DNA of 54,534 nucleotides from Prochlorococcus sp. AG-409-J19 (GTDB lineage Bacteria > Cyanobacteriota > Cyanobacteriia > PCC-6307 > Cyanobiaceae), in contig QCKC01000009.1 of assembly GCA_003215635.1 (NCBI GenBank), forward strand, positions 1 to 54,534. Direction: 5' to 3'. Made by a program: the position numbers and the translations under genes. The notes beneath the pieces are model-generated. The model saw only the letters and a program-made list of their open reading frames with translations. It did not search any database and had not been told where the DNA came from. Shown here in pieces: positions 1-9,490 of this stretch (positions are counted from its first letter, which is position 1; each line of letters starts with the position of its first letter).

Positions 1-88
1 AAGTGCATAGAAATAAATATTGAATGTAAATGTGTTAGAGATTAATCGCCAGATATTCTCATAGCAACTCTAAAGTTGCAAGAAGAAA

Positions 89-742
89 TCAATTAAGCTT
101 CATATCTGAAAACCTAAAGGTTTTTTCCGAGGCTGGAATATCTCGATACTTTTCGGTTATTATTCGTCTTTGACTTAACACCCAATAGGGACTATCTTCA
201 ATTCGCGAAAAAACATCCTCAAAATCATTTAGCCCAGTGATCGGCTGAGCTGTCTCAACATCCTGGTATTGACTAGTATACTTTTGGCTTAAGTAACCAT
301 AACCAGTCTGCTGGATATCTTTTGTATATATAGTAATTAACTTACCATGGATCCGTCTCTTAACCATGGTGACAATGTCATCTTTAATTCTGTATCTATC
401 TCCTGAATTTTTACCCCCTACTATAATTTCTTGACCAACTTCATTCGAATTCCCAAATAAAAATGTATTCTCACCATGAACAGAATCAAAATCTCTCCTA
501 ACTCTATGTATAGCAACCTCCCACAACTGAGAACTTACAAGTTTACTTATTGTGTCATTCTTAATATTTTTTACATTGGATTTTAAATCAGAATCTATAA
601 CAAACTTACCTTTAAAGCTAATTTCTTTTTCTTCAAAAGAACAACTTCCATTATAGCCAGCAAATGCAGGATCCCAAGTATATCTATTCTCATATGCTCT
701 CTTGAATAATTTCCTACAGTTATCTTTTTCAATTAGATTCAT
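89..742 (-). CDS. DUF3386 family protein
   Basis: This 217-residue protein belongs to the cyanobacterial DUF3386 family, judged from its opening signature (RAYENRYTWDPAFAGY near residues 15-30) and the YGYLSQKYTSQYQ segment near residue 150. The family has no established biochemical role that I can name. I see no signal peptide or membrane segment, so it is probably cytoplasmic or peripheral. It starts with ATG, lies just downstream of carB on the same strand, about 50 bases away, and could share its transcript. Family assignment is fairly sure; function is unknown. Confidence 0.8.
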   Translation of the reverse strand: MNLIEKDNCRKLFKRAYENRYTWDPAFAGYNGSCSFEEKEISFKGKFVIDSDLKSNVKNIKNDTISKLVSSQLWEVAIHRVRRDFDSVHGENTFLFGNSNEVGQEIIVGGKNSGDRYRIKDDIVTMVKRRIHGKLITIYTKDIQQTGYGYLSQKYTSQYQDVETAQPITGLNDFEDVFSRIEDSPYWVLSQRRIITEKYRDIPASEKTFRFSDMKLN

Positions 743-794
743 TTTAGGATAAAAGACTAAACATATGTATTAAGTTTAAATAAAAAGAGCTACG

Positions 795-3700
795 TCAGGA
801 GTGGATATCTTGAAGAGCTGAAAAAGAGAAAGATTGACTTTGCAAGGCTGTTATAGCTTCAACAGCAGCACGAGCTCCAGCCAATGTGGTGAGAATAGGC
901 ACGGAGTAATCAAGTGCAGCTCTTCGTAGATACTTGTCATCATGAGCTGCTTGACGACCAATGGGAGTGTTAATTACTAATTGCACTGAACCAGACCTTA
1001 TAAGATCTTCAATATTTGGACGACCTTCATGGACTTTTAAAACTGGTTGGACACTTAAACCTTCTTTATTTAAATAATTACAGCTACCAGAGGTAGCAAT
1101 TAATTCAAAGCCAAGTTCAATCAACTTTTTAGCGACTGGTACCAAAGCAGGCTTATCACGATCGTGTGTAGAAAGGAAAACGGTGCCACTGGTTGGCAAA
1201 CCTTCCCCAGCCGCCAATTCCGCCTTGGCATAAGCCATTCCAAAACAAACAGCAGATCCCATCACTTCTCCAGTAGATCTCATTTCAGGGCCTAAGACGC
1301 TATCTGCTCCTGGGAAACGCTTAAAAGGTAGAACTGCTTCTTTTATTGATTGAAGAGGAGGAATCGGTTCGGCAAGTAATCCGACATCTTCAAGAGTCTC
1401 TCCAGCCATAAGGCGAGTTGCAATTCTTGCCAAAGGTATACCTATTGCTTTTGAAACAAAAGGGACAGTTCTTGAAGCTCGAGGATTTGCTTCAATTATA
1501 AAAACTTTCTCCTGTCCTATTTCATCCTTTTGAACTGCAAATTGTAAATTAATTAAACCATTCACATGTAAGGCTATAGAAAGTAATTTTGTCCATTCAC
1601 GAATAGTCGAGAGTGATTTAAGACCCAATGAAACTGTTGGCAAACAACATGCAGAGTCTCCTGAATGAATCCCGGCAGGTTCTATATGTTCCATAATTCC
1701 ACCAATAACAACATTGCCATTTTTGTCACACAAAGCATCAACATCTACTTCTATAGCATTCTCAAGATATTGATCAATTAAAACTGGACGATCAGATTCT
1801 AAGTTAACTGCTTCATTCATATACAAATTTAACTCCTGTTCATCAAAAACAACTTCCATGGCTCGACCTCCTAGCACATAAGAAGGTCTTACAACGACTG
1901 GATATCCTATATTTGATGCAATTATCCTGGCATCATTTTCAGTTCTTGCTATACCATTGCGTGGTTGTCTGATATTTAAATTCCGCAATATTGCTTCAAA
2001 TTGCTCTCTATCTTCTGCCTTATCTATCGACTCTGGAGAAGTTCCCCATATAGAAGTTTTAAAATCCTTAGAGCGGGCTTCTTTGATCCAGTTTAACAAT
2101 GGTAGTGATAATTTTAAGGGAGTTTGTCCTCCAAATTGAACAATTACACCATCAGGTTTCTCTTCTTCTATAATATTTAGCACATCCTCCAGTGTGACGG
2201 GTTCGAAGTAAAGCCGGTCACTAGTATCATAATCGGTGGAAACAGTCTCGGGATTACTATTAACCATGATGGTAGAAAAACCTTTTTCTTGAGCAGAGAA
2301 AGAGGCATGGCAACAACAATAATCAAATTCGATTCCCTGACCAATTCGATTTGGCCCTCCACCGATAATCAAAACTTTAGCTTTTTCTTCTCGTAAAGTC
2401 TCATTCTGACAAGATAAGGTTGTTATATTCCCAACAGAATCAATTTGTTTTATATTTCTTTCATAAGTTGAATAATGATATGGAGTATGAGATGCAAACT
2501 CTGCGGCACAAGTATCAACAGTCTTATAAATAGGCTTAACTCCGAGTAAAGAGCGAGTTGATCTTACTGTGAACTCATCACTACCTGTAATTACCGCAAT
2601 TTGAGAGTCAGAAAACCCATGTTGTTTTATTTTTAACATTTGGTCTGCACTAATTTCACTCAGCTTTTTATCTTGCAGAAGGTTTAATTCACAATTATAT
2701 ATTCCTCTAAGTTTTGCTATAAACCATGGATCTATCTTAGTAAGTTCACAAATATTTTTGTCTGCACGGCCTTGAATAAAAGCGCTTCTGATTGCAAGTA
2801 TGCGCTCTGGGCAAGGGTTCCTAAGCAATCTGTCTAAATTTACCTTGTCTATATTATTCTCAGAAAGAGAACTGGTCCAACCATACAAGCCAGTTTCTAA
2901 AGATCTTAATGCCTTTTGAAAGGATTCTTCAAAACAACGGCCAATCGCCATTGCCTCTCCCACTGATTTCATTGCTGTAGTCAAAAGTGGTGGACTTCCT
3001 CTAAATTTCTCAAAAGCAAACCTAGGAATCTTTGTAACTACATAATCAATTGTTGGTTCAAAACAGGCAGGGGTCTTACCAGTAATATCGTTTATAATTT
3101 CATTTAAGTTATATCCTATAGCTAGCAAGGCTGCAATCTTAGCAATAGGGAAACCTGTAGCTTTACTAGCCAAAGCTGAAGAACGGCTAACTCTTGGATT
3201 CATTTCAATAACAACTACTTCACCATCTTCGGGATTAATAGCAAATTGGATGTTACTACCTCCTGTAGCAACTCCTATCTTACGAATTATCGATATTGAT
3301 TGATCTCTAAGACGTTGGTATTCTCTATCGGTAAGTGTTTGAGCAGGTGCAACAGTTATAGAATCTCCTGTATGCACACCCATCGGATCAACATTTTCAA
3401 TACTGCATATAATCACTACATTGTCGGCCATGTCACGCATAACTTCCAGTTCAAATTCCTTCCAACCAAGTAAAGACTTTTCTATAAGAATCTGTGATAC
3501 AGGACTTGCATCAAGTCCTTTCTTGCATAAATCCTCAAATTCCTCATGGTTATATGCTATCCCGCCACCACTGCCGCCCAAAGTAAATGCAGGTCTAATT
3601 ATCCTAGGGAAACTATTAATCTCAGAACCTACAGATAATGCTTCAGAAAGACTTGAAGCAATTCCAGAGGGGCAAACATTAACCCCTATTTCCTCCATAG

Positions 3701-4103
3701 CGTTTTTAAACAGAAGACGATCTTCAGCTTTACGAATTGCAGAAAGATTCGCTCCAATCAATTCGATGCCATGCTTGTCAAGAGTGCCATCTTCTGCCAG
3801 TGAAACAGCAATATTTAATGCTGTTTGGCCTCCCATAGTAGGAAGTAGGGCATCTGGGGCTTCTAATTCAATGATCCGAGTAACCACCTCAGGTGTAAGT
3901 GGTTCAACATATGTTCGGTTGGCCATCTCCGGATCAGTCATGATGGAGGCTGGGTTCGAATTAATCAAAATGACCTCGAAACCCTCATCCCTTAAAGCCT
4001 TACAAGCTTGAGTTCCCGAATAATCGAATTCACATGCCTGCCCAATCACTATTGGACCAGAACCAAGCAGAAGAATTCGACGAAGGTTGGTCCTCCTTGG
4101 CAT
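795..4103 (-). CDS. carB: carbamoyl-phosphate synthase large subunit
   Basis: CarB makes carbamoyl phosphate from bicarbonate, ammonia (channelled from CarA) and two ATP, feeding pyrimidine and arginine synthesis in the cytoplasm. The 1102 residues match the usual length. The two homologous ATP-grasp halves are visible: the first opens with [20 protein letters not shown] near residue 11 and the second with [17 protein letters not shown] near residue 578. An oligomerisation linker separates them, and a C-terminal MGS-like allosteric domain follows (STHDRDK near 985, TSGSCNYL near 1010). carA is not in the window. The start is ATG; a 120-base spacer separates it from the divergent DUF3318 gene. 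The long antisense ORF inside it is a shadow. Confidence 0.98.
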   Translation of the reverse strand: MPRRTNLRRILLLGSGPIVIGQACEFDYSGTQACKALRDEGFEVILINSNPASIMTDPEMANRTYVEPLTPEVVTRIIELEAPDALLPTMGGQTALNIAVSLAEDGTLDKHGIELIGANLSAIRKAEDRLLFKNAMEEIGVNVCPSGIASSLSEALSVGSEINSFPRIIRPAFTLGGSGGGIAYNHEEFEDLCKKGLDASPVSQILIEKSLLGWKEFELEVMRDMADNVVIICSIENVDPMGVHTGDSITVAPAQTLTDREYQRLRDQSISIIRKIGVATGGSNIQFAINPEDGEVVVIEMNPRVSRSSALASKATGFPIAKIAALLAIGYNLNEIINDITGKTPACFEPTIDYVVTKIPRFAFEKFRGSPPLLTTAMKSVGEAMAIGRCFEESFQKALRSLETGLYGWTSSLSENNIDKVNLDRLLRNPCPERILAIRSAFIQGRADKNICELTKIDPWFIAKLRGIYNCELNLLQDKKLSEISADQMLKIKQHGFSDSQIAVITGSDEFTVRSTRSLLGVKPIYKTVDTCAAEFASHTPYHYSTYERNIKQIDSVGNITTLSCQNETLREEKAKVLIIGGGPNRIGQGIEFDYCCCHASFSAQEKGFSTIMVNSNPETVSTDYDTSDRLYFEPVTLEDVLNIIEEEKPDGVIVQFGGQTPLKLSLPLLNWIKEARSKDFKTSIWGTSPESIDKAEDREQFEAILRNLNIRQPRNGIARTENDARIIASNIGYPVVVRPSYVLGGRAMEVVFDEQELNLYMNEAVNLESDRPVLIDQYLENAIEVDVDALCDKNGNVVIGGIMEHIEPAGIHSGDSACCLPTVSLGLKSLSTIREWTKLLSIALHVNGLINLQFAVQKDEIGQEKVFIIEANPRASRTVPFVSKAIGIPLARIATRLMAGETLEDVGLLAEPIPPLQSIKEAVLPFKRFPGADSVLGPEMRSTGEVMGSAVCFGMAYAKAELAAGEGLPTSGTVFLSTHDRDKPALVPVAKKLIELGFELIATSGSCNYLNKEGLSVQPVLKVHEGRPNIEDLIRSGSVQLVINTPIGRQAAHDDKYLRRAALDYSVPILTTLAGARAAVEAITALQSQSFSFSALQDIHS

Positions 4104-4224
4104 GGTTTTTATAGTGATTTCATATCACAACTAGCTTGGCACGCTACAGCTTAAAAAACTAAATAGCAAAAACACAAATCAAGCCTTCAGGTCGCTAATT
4201 TATGAATCAAGAACGGTTATCGCA

Positions 4225-4860
4225 ATGAGTGAGCTCCAGCGGCTAAAGGGTTTGCTACCTCCAGAAAATCAAAGTTGGGTTTTTATTGAAGCAGCAGCGG
4301 CTGTTGAACCCCCATTGATCACCCTTGAGGAGATAGGGCGTGATGAGGTTGAAATTCAAATAGATCTTGAACAGTGGGATGGATTTGCTCTTGATCATAG
4401 AAATTTGCTGTTCTGGCATGAAGTGGGTCGAATTCAAAATGACACCATTCCTAGAGATGGCTGGGAGATGGCTGCTCTAGCAATTGGCGTAGGTGGAGCT
4501 ATAGGTGAACTCTGGGTACAAGATGGGTTGCTGTTGCTTATGGCTCTAGGACTGTCAGGATTTGCCGGGTATCGGTTATATCTAAAAAATAATTCCGAAA
4601 AGCGTTTGCAAGATGCCATATCAGCTGATGAAAGAGCAATAGACATTGCTTGCAGATTCGGTTATAGCGTCCCCAATGCATATAAAAGTCTTGGAGGAGC
4701 TCTGAAGGAATTAATAGAAAAGACAAGGAAGAAAAAACAACGCGGATTCTATGAAGACCGATTAGAAGCGCTTAGGAAAAGTGCAACCCGAGCTCGTGCA
4801 GAAATGGCTCAGCAAGAAGGCTCACGGGAATCCATGAGTAGTGAAAATGTATATGGATAG
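4225..4860 (+). CDS. DUF3318 family protein
   Basis: This 211-residue protein matches the cyanobacterial DUF3318 family (opening SELQRLKGLLPPENQSWVFIE). A central hydrophobic stretch near residues 80-120 could form two membrane spans (AIGVGGAIGELW, then LLLLMALGLSGFAGYRLYL). A basic, helical C-terminal part follows (KTRKKKQRGFYEDRLEALRKSATRAR). Function is unknown. Its last codons overlap the start of rsfS, suggesting translational coupling. An 8-codon ORF at 4202 overlaps the start, but I see no reason to call it a gene. Confidence 0.8.
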   Translation: MSELQRLKGLLPPENQSWVFIEAAAAVEPPLITLEEIGRDEVEIQIDLEQWDGFALDHRNLLFWHEVGRIQNDTIPRDGWEMAALAIGVGGAIGELWVQDGLLLLMALGLSGFAGYRLYLKNNSEKRLQDAISADERAIDIACRFGYSVPNAYKSLGGALKELIEKTRKKKQRGFYEDRLEALRKSATRARAEMAQQEGSRESMSSENVYG

Positions 4861-5221
4861 TTATCAACTGGTTGAGCTCGCTGCCGAAGCCTGTGATAAC
4901 AAAAAAGCAACCGATATTAAATTTATACAAGTAGATAAAGTCTCTTCCCTCGCTGATTGGATGCTGATTGCAGGCGGCTTTACTTCTGTACAAGTACAGG
5001 CAATTGCCAGATCAGTACAAGATCACTTACAACAAAAAGCTAATAGGCTTCCGCTAAGGAGTGAAGGAATCAATGAAGGCAAGTGGGCTTTACTTGACTA
5101 CGGAGAATTAATAGTACATATTTTACAGCCTAGTGAAAGAAGTTACTATGACCTTGAAGCCTTTTGGAGCAGTGGTGAATGCCAAGATTATAAGAATTCA
5201 TTAGAATCAAAAAAAGATTAA
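4841..5221 (+). CDS. rsfS: ribosomal silencing factor RsfS
   Basis: RsfS (YbeB/Iojap family) binds ribosomal protein L14 on the large subunit and blocks subunit joining when nutrients are scarce. The 126 residues cover the whole family domain: AAEACDNKKATDIKFIQVDKVSSLADWMLIAGG near residues 12-45, then EGINEGKWALLDYGELIVHI near 70-95 and the terminal RSYYDLEAFW. Possible starts are GTG at 4841 and ATG at 4847 or 4853; all overlap the end of the DUF3318 gene, so reinitiation from that gene is likely. It begins a run continuing to the ycf36-like and asparaginase genes. Confidence 0.93.
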   Translation: MKMYMDSYQLVELAAEACDNKKATDIKFIQVDKVSSLADWMLIAGGFTSVQVQAIARSVQDHLQQKANRLPLRSEGINEGKWALLDYGELIVHILQPSERSYYDLEAFWSSGECQDYKNSLESKKD

Positions 5222-5229
5222 ATCTGAGC

Positions 5230-5727
5230 ATGGATAATTTATGTCCGGTGCCTAAATCACAACAACCGCTAGAAGAATTTAGCCAGCTATATAATTCCTG
5301 GTTTTTCTCGTTACCAACAAAACATCAAACCAGCCTCAATAGATCACTAATAGCAAGTTGGCTTACAATCTTTCCAATATGTTTATTTATTTCCTACGGT
5401 AGTTTTGCTTTAAGAGAAAACATCAAAGATCTTATAATGATAAGTGGAATATGTAGTTTCGGGATGCCAATTCTGATTCTTATAAGACAAAGTTTAGGAT
5501 GGAACTATATTTTAAATAGACTCCTTGACGAACGCATAGAATATGAAGAGACTGGTTGGTATGACGGTCAAACATGGGAAAAACCGATTGAATGGCTTCA
5601 ACAAGACCTTATAGTTGCTCAATACGAAGTAAAACCAATAACAAGAAGAATCTATAGATCTTTAGCAATAACAATAGGATTATTTATTTCAAGTATATTC
5701 CTCTGTAGCCATACCATTATCATATAG
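5230..5727 (+). CDS. CGLD27/Ycf36 family membrane protein (DUF1230)
   Basis: This 165-residue protein belongs to the CGLD27/Ycf36 (DUF1230) family, conserved in cyanobacteria, algal plastids and plants. Signatures are CPVPKSQQPLEEFSQLYNSW at residues 5-24 and LLDERIEYEETGWYDGQTWEKP near 98-120. Three membrane segments are visible near residues 43-63, 70-88 and 145-163. It is presumably a thylakoid or plasma-membrane protein; a link to photosynthesis or iron use is suggested by its phylogenetic spread, but its activity is not known to me. It lies 8 bases after rsfS and 7 before the asparaginase gene, so it is very likely cotranscribed. Confidence 0.85.
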   Translation: MDNLCPVPKSQQPLEEFSQLYNSWFFSLPTKHQTSLNRSLIASWLTIFPICLFISYGSFALRENIKDLIMISGICSFGMPILILIRQSLGWNYILNRLLDERIEYEETGWYDGQTWEKPIEWLQQDLIVAQYEVKPITRRIYRSLAITIGLFISSIFLCSHTIII

Positions 5728-5734
5728 AAAAATC

Positions 5735-6724
5735 ATGAACAAAAATTCGATTGCAAAACCAAACCACTCAAGGTCCCCAACATTAAAAGTAAACCTTTTA
5801 AGGAATTCAAGGATTGAATCTATTCATCATGCTCACGCTGTAGTTTGTGATAGCAAGGGAAGGATACTTTTATTCGCTGGTGATGCAAAATTTGAAACAT
5901 TTATAAGATCATCTTTGAAACCATTTCAAGCTCTTCCTTTCGTCAGTAGCGGTACAGCCGAGATGATAAATTGCGGAGAAAAAGGTATAGCCATAAGTTG
6001 CGGCTCACATTCTGGAACAATAACTCATGCAAGAGAGGCATTTAAACTGTTATGGAGTTCTGAAATTGACATTGATTTCCTTAAATGTCCAATACCGGAA
6101 GGAAAAAATAGCCCACTTGAACATAATTGTTCTGGAAAACATTCGGCATTCCTAGCTACTTGTAAAAAAATGGGCTGGCCATTAGGAGATTATCTAAAAG
6201 GAGAGCACCCCATTCAGTCTGAAATAAACAGAAGAGTTTCAGAATTCCTAGGAATATCAGCGGATGCACTAATCGCAGCAAGGGATGATTGTGGAGCTCC
6301 AACCCTGCTTTTAAAATTATCCCAAATGGCCTTGTTATATGCGCATCTAGGAGAGTCACAAAACGCTGATCTCGAACAAATTACAAGATCAATGTTGTCT
6401 CATCCTGAGTTAATCGCTGGTAGCGGTCGATTTGACACAGAACTAATGCTTAGGGCCCATGGACAAGTCATCAGTAAGGGAGGTGCTGAAGGGATTCAAT
6501 GTATGAGCAGAGTCGGAGAAGGTATGGGTTTGGCAATAAAGGTGGAAGATGGATCCAAAAGAGCAAAACACGCTGTGGCCATCCATATACTTAAACAACT
6601 AGAGTGGCTTACCCCAACTGGTCTCGAAGAACTCGAAGAAGATATTCTCTTGAAAGGTCCTGGTCTCCAGCTAGAAGTGGAAGGCCAACTCAAATTCCAG
6701 GAAAACCAAACAACTGGCAAATAG
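5735..6724 (+). CDS. L-asparaginase II family protein
   Basis: The 329-residue protein fits the L-asparaginase II family (PF06089), expected to hydrolyse asparagine to aspartate and ammonia. Family blocks seen: SIHHAHAVVCDSKGRILLFAGD near residue 30, RSSLKPFQALPFVSSG near 55, AISCGSHSGTITHAREAF near 87, HNCSGKHSAFLATC near 129, DDCGAPTLLLKLSQMALLYA near 184 and AGSGRFDTELM near 228. Length is normal for the family and no signal peptide is seen, so it is cytoplasmic. It is the last gene of the rsfS run and sits directly upstream of tRNA-fMet. Confidence 0.88.
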   Translation: MNKNSIAKPNHSRSPTLKVNLLRNSRIESIHHAHAVVCDSKGRILLFAGDAKFETFIRSSLKPFQALPFVSSGTAEMINCGEKGIAISCGSHSGTITHAREAFKLLWSSEIDIDFLKCPIPEGKNSPLEHNCSGKHSAFLATCKKMGWPLGDYLKGEHPIQSEINRRVSEFLGISADALIAARDDCGAPTLLLKLSQMALLYAHLGESQNADLEQITRSMLSHPELIAGSGRFDTELMLRAHGQVISKGGAEGIQCMSRVGEGMGLAIKVEDGSKRAKHAVAIHILKQLEWLTPTGLEELEEDILLKGPGLQLEVEGQLKFQENQTTGK

Positions 6725-6755
6725 TGCTCTTTGAGTTGTATCCTTATAGAGACAT

Positions 6756-6832
<77 letters not shown>

Positions 6833-7034
6833 AATCAACAGCCCGACTCACGAGTTTTGTTTATTGAAGCAATTTATTTATATAGTTTAAAATCCCATTG
6901 AAGTATCCAACAAATTTTAAAAATAATCTTGTAGTCGAGGATGAAAAAACAAATTGCCAGCTGGATTAGTAAAAATCTCCTCAATATTGCGCAATTGAAA
7001 TTAGGTTGAGAAAGCTAAGGGAGATAGTAAATGG

Positions 7035-8066
7035 ATGAACTATGAATTTGCCAAGAAAAACAATTTAAATCATAATGAAATTATAGGTAAAAGGAACTTA
7101 ATGGATCCGCAAAAGGCTACTGATAATAAAGCCGTGAGAAATAATTCGAAAAAAAAGATTCTAGTTGGGGACTATCAACTCAGGATAGTAAGTATGATGC
7201 CTCCGGCATATTCAATCAAGGGACTAATAAGTGCAGAGACATTAGACTGGATAGAAGAGTTGATTATTAACGCGGGGAAAGAACAAAGGATTTTTTCAAG
7301 TATAAACACATCAAGTGGCTCAATTGTTCAAGAGAACAGAGTGAATATCCCAGTAAGTTTGCTTGAAAAAATTGACCCAGAATATACGAATGTATTTATG
7401 GAGTCGTTTAACTCAAAAGAATTGTTTAGAACTTTATGGTTAGCATCAAAAGAGATCTTAGCATATTCAATTGGGAATAATAGGAAAAAAGCTATAAAGA
7501 ACTATTACAACAAAAAGTTGGTACTTAGGATCAGAAGCTGTCTAGATAAGCGAGGCTTTTATATACCACCTCACAATGATTCTTTAGATACTTTAATAAC
7601 CTTAATAATGCCATTAATGAAAGGTGGAACAGCTACATCTCTATTTGTGAAGGCACCACAAAGACTAGAAAGAATAAAAGGACAACCTGGAAATGTTAGT
7701 CTAGTACAACACGCTGATGGAGTTTTCATGGATGTGATTGACGAACCAAAAACAATTAGGATGATTAAAAAAATAGATCAAAATAAATACAAAGTAGCCG
7801 AAAACTATTACTTTCAGTCTGTAGATCTGGATCACGGTGATGCTATTGTTCTTGTTAATGCAAATAGCAATTTATGGAATTGCAATGAAGGCATGAGAAC
7901 CTTTAATACAAAAAATTCTTTCCACGGAATCTACCCGCCTATCAAAGAGGCGCTCAGACCTATTCTTATGATTGACCTATTGCATTGTGATAATAAACAA
8001 ACCGTGAATAAAGATGAGAATGCTTTCTTAATAGAATTGGGTTCAGTTGAAATGAAATGTACCTAA
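7035..8066 (+). CDS. putative 2OG-Fe(II) oxygenase, stand-alone
   Basis: I do not recognise a named gene, but the 343 residues show the ligand pattern of 2-oxoglutarate/Fe(II) dioxygenases. An HxD motif lies in PPHNDSLDTL (His about residue 180), a distal His in FHGIYPP (about 297), and a downstream Arg in LRPILMID (about 308) that could bind 2-oxoglutarate. It aligns by eye with the C-terminal half of the protein at 9491-11353 over the whole domain (RIRSCLDKRGFY against RIRHFLDFKGFY, and similar ends), so the two are paralogues. The first 40 residues are polar and lysine/asparagine-rich. ATG at 7035 follows an AAGGGAG ribosome-binding site. It is convergent with the glycosyltransferase gene, 9 bases apart. 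Substrate unknown; a surface glycan or small metabolite is my guess. Confidence 0.6.
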   Translation: MNYEFAKKNNLNHNEIIGKRNLMDPQKATDNKAVRNNSKKKILVGDYQLRIVSMMPPAYSIKGLISAETLDWIEELIINAGKEQRIFSSINTSSGSIVQENRVNIPVSLLEKIDPEYTNVFMESFNSKELFRTLWLASKEILAYSIGNNRKKAIKNYYNKKLVLRIRSCLDKRGFYIPPHNDSLDTLITLIMPLMKGGTATSLFVKAPQRLERIKGQPGNVSLVQHADGVFMDVIDEPKTIRMIKKIDQNKYKVAENYYFQSVDLDHGDAIVLVNANSNLWNCNEGMRTFNTKNSFHGIYPPIKEALRPILMIDLLHCDNKQTVNKDENAFLIELGSVEMKCT

Positions 8067-8075
8067 ACCAAACAA

Positions 8076-8957
8076 TCAAATAAAAGTATCAAATAGAAGA
8101 TATGACATACAATCTATAAGGTAGTTAGATGCATGCTCTGAAAGTAGATCCGGATTCGAGATACCCTTAGGCAGGTTACGCATATGTATAGCAAAACGTT
8201 CTTGATCCCAAAGAAAGAAATCCATTAAGGATAGAATTTTTCTAAAACCAGAGTAACCAACATTGCTGCCCTTGAACTTAATTTTAGGCGGACTACTTGG
8301 AAAATATAATGGTTGAGAACCGAAGAATATATTCTTAGAGGTTGAATCCAAAAGAGTCCATTCCGAAGGTTTGTATTGGGAAAGTGCTAATTGTCTAAGA
8401 TAACAGCCTGTGTCCTGCTGAATTAATTCATCATATCGTGGCATAAGATTTATTCTATTTAGGTCTACAAAGTTGGTATCTATTAAATTAAAATGTGCTG
8501 ATGGAAAATCATCCCATTTAGTACTCAAGGCTGAAGTATAACGAGGAATCCATGTGACACCAAAGAATATTTGTTGTTTAACATCGACATAGTTGAGAAC
8601 GTCAGAAAGCCAATTTTGTCTGATTACATAAAAATCTGGATCCATAATAATCAAATATCTGGTAGAGCAGTAACGCACACCTTTGTTCAAGGCAAAACCA
8701 TGGTGAAAACTACCCTCAGCTTGAGTAATATTAAGATTCTTTTTTAAAATATGTTTCTCTATTCCATCTAATATTAAAACGTTAGGCCGGTTGGATAAAT
8801 AGTTGTAGGCAGGGGAATTTATATTTAATTCAGGAGTATTATTGACAATAATCCATTTAACATCTGAAAAACCTAGTTTTTGTAAAAGATTATAGTTTAA
8901 TAATAAGTAACGCCAGCTATTAAAAGAAACTGTAAGAATAGAAACCTGATTAGACAT
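8076..8957 (-). CDS. GT2-like glycosyltransferase
   Basis: This 293-residue protein resembles family 2 (GT-A fold) glycosyltransferases. It has an N-terminal strand/helix start (SILTVSFNSWRYLLLNYNLL at residues 6-25), an IIVNN strand, and a metal-binding DxD-type motif in LIIMDPDFYVIRQNWL near residues 102-118. A helical hydrophobic C-terminus follows. No membrane anchor is evident, so it is probably cytoplasmic and uses a nucleotide-sugar donor. It is the last of three leftward genes after the fused methyltransferase-oxygenase (9491) and the unknown gene at 8972, with a 14-base gap to the latter, so probably one operon. The acceptor cannot be read from sequence. Confidence 0.65.
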   Translation of the reverse strand: MSNQVSILTVSFNSWRYLLLNYNLLQKLGFSDVKWIIVNNTPELNINSPAYNYLSNRPNVLILDGIEKHILKKNLNITQAEGSFHHGFALNKGVRYCSTRYLIIMDPDFYVIRQNWLSDVLNYVDVKQQIFFGVTWIPRYTSALSTKWDDFPSAHFNLIDTNFVDLNRINLMPRYDELIQQDTGCYLRQLALSQYKPSEWTLLDSTSKNIFFGSQPLYFPSSPPKIKFKGSNVGYSGFRKILSLMDFFLWDQERFAIHMRNLPKGISNPDLLSEHASNYLIDCMSYLLFDTFI

Positions 8958-8971
8958 CTATTTGAAAGGGT

Positions 8972-9409
8972 TCAAAAGTCTAGGGTAAATTTTTCAGGAA
9001 GATTTTGTATAACAGTTTTAAAAGTTGGGCCCGTTGGCAAACAGTAAAGCAGAAGTATCAAAGAAGAATTTAACTTGCCAATTTTACTAGGGTTATTACT
9101 TGAGAAACGATCGAGGGAAACTCGTTTCAAATGAGTATCCTCGCTAGAAAGCAATTGCCTTTGAACACCGCTTCGCACAAGAGACCAAAATCTATAATTA
9201 ATACTAGGATTCCAAATCTTCGTCAGCAATGACTCTGGACAATTCTGTATTGCTTTTGCCAATGAGATTCTTATTTGCTTAATCTGTTTTAATGTCTCCT
9301 GATCGGAAGGATCAATATAATGCAAGACCGAGAATCCCAGTATATTGGTTGAGTAGCTATGATCATTAACTAATTTTTGAAGATCACAGGTTGAAATAGT
9401 TTTATTCAT
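8972..9409 (-). CDS. hypothetical protein in glycosyltransferase/oxygenase cassette
   Basis: I do not recognise this 145-residue protein. It starts with ATG and carries no obvious catalytic motif. A helical middle part (DQETLKQIKQIRISLAKAIQ near residues 36-55) and a C-terminal hydrophobic stretch (SSLILLLYCLPTGP near residues 115-128) are visible; the latter could touch a membrane or pack in a core. It sits between the fused FkbM-oxygenase gene (82 bases upstream) and the glycosyltransferase (14 bases downstream) on the same strand, which implies a shared role. Base composition is as AT-rich as its neighbours. Confidence 0.55.
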   Translation of the reverse strand: MNKTISTCDLQKLVNDHSYSTNILGFSVLHYIDPSDQETLKQIKQIRISLAKAIQNCPESLLTKIWNPSINYRFWSLVRSGVQRQLLSSEDTHLKRVSLDRFSSNNPSKIGKLNSSLILLLYCLPTGPTFKTVIQNLPEKFTLDF

Positions 9410-9490
9410 AATCTTAATGTTAGAACGAAATTATAGTTAAACAAGTGTAAATCTACAATTGAATTATAACATATAATTGTCGAAAGTTAC

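Noticed and set aside
3421..4011. 196-codon ORF opposite to carB
   Set aside because: It is antisense to a highly conserved gene, has serine-rich composition typical of a shadow frame and no ribosome site.
4202..4228. Eight-codon ORF overlapping the DUF3318 start
   Set aside because: Too short, with no known leader-peptide features; listed only as overlap.
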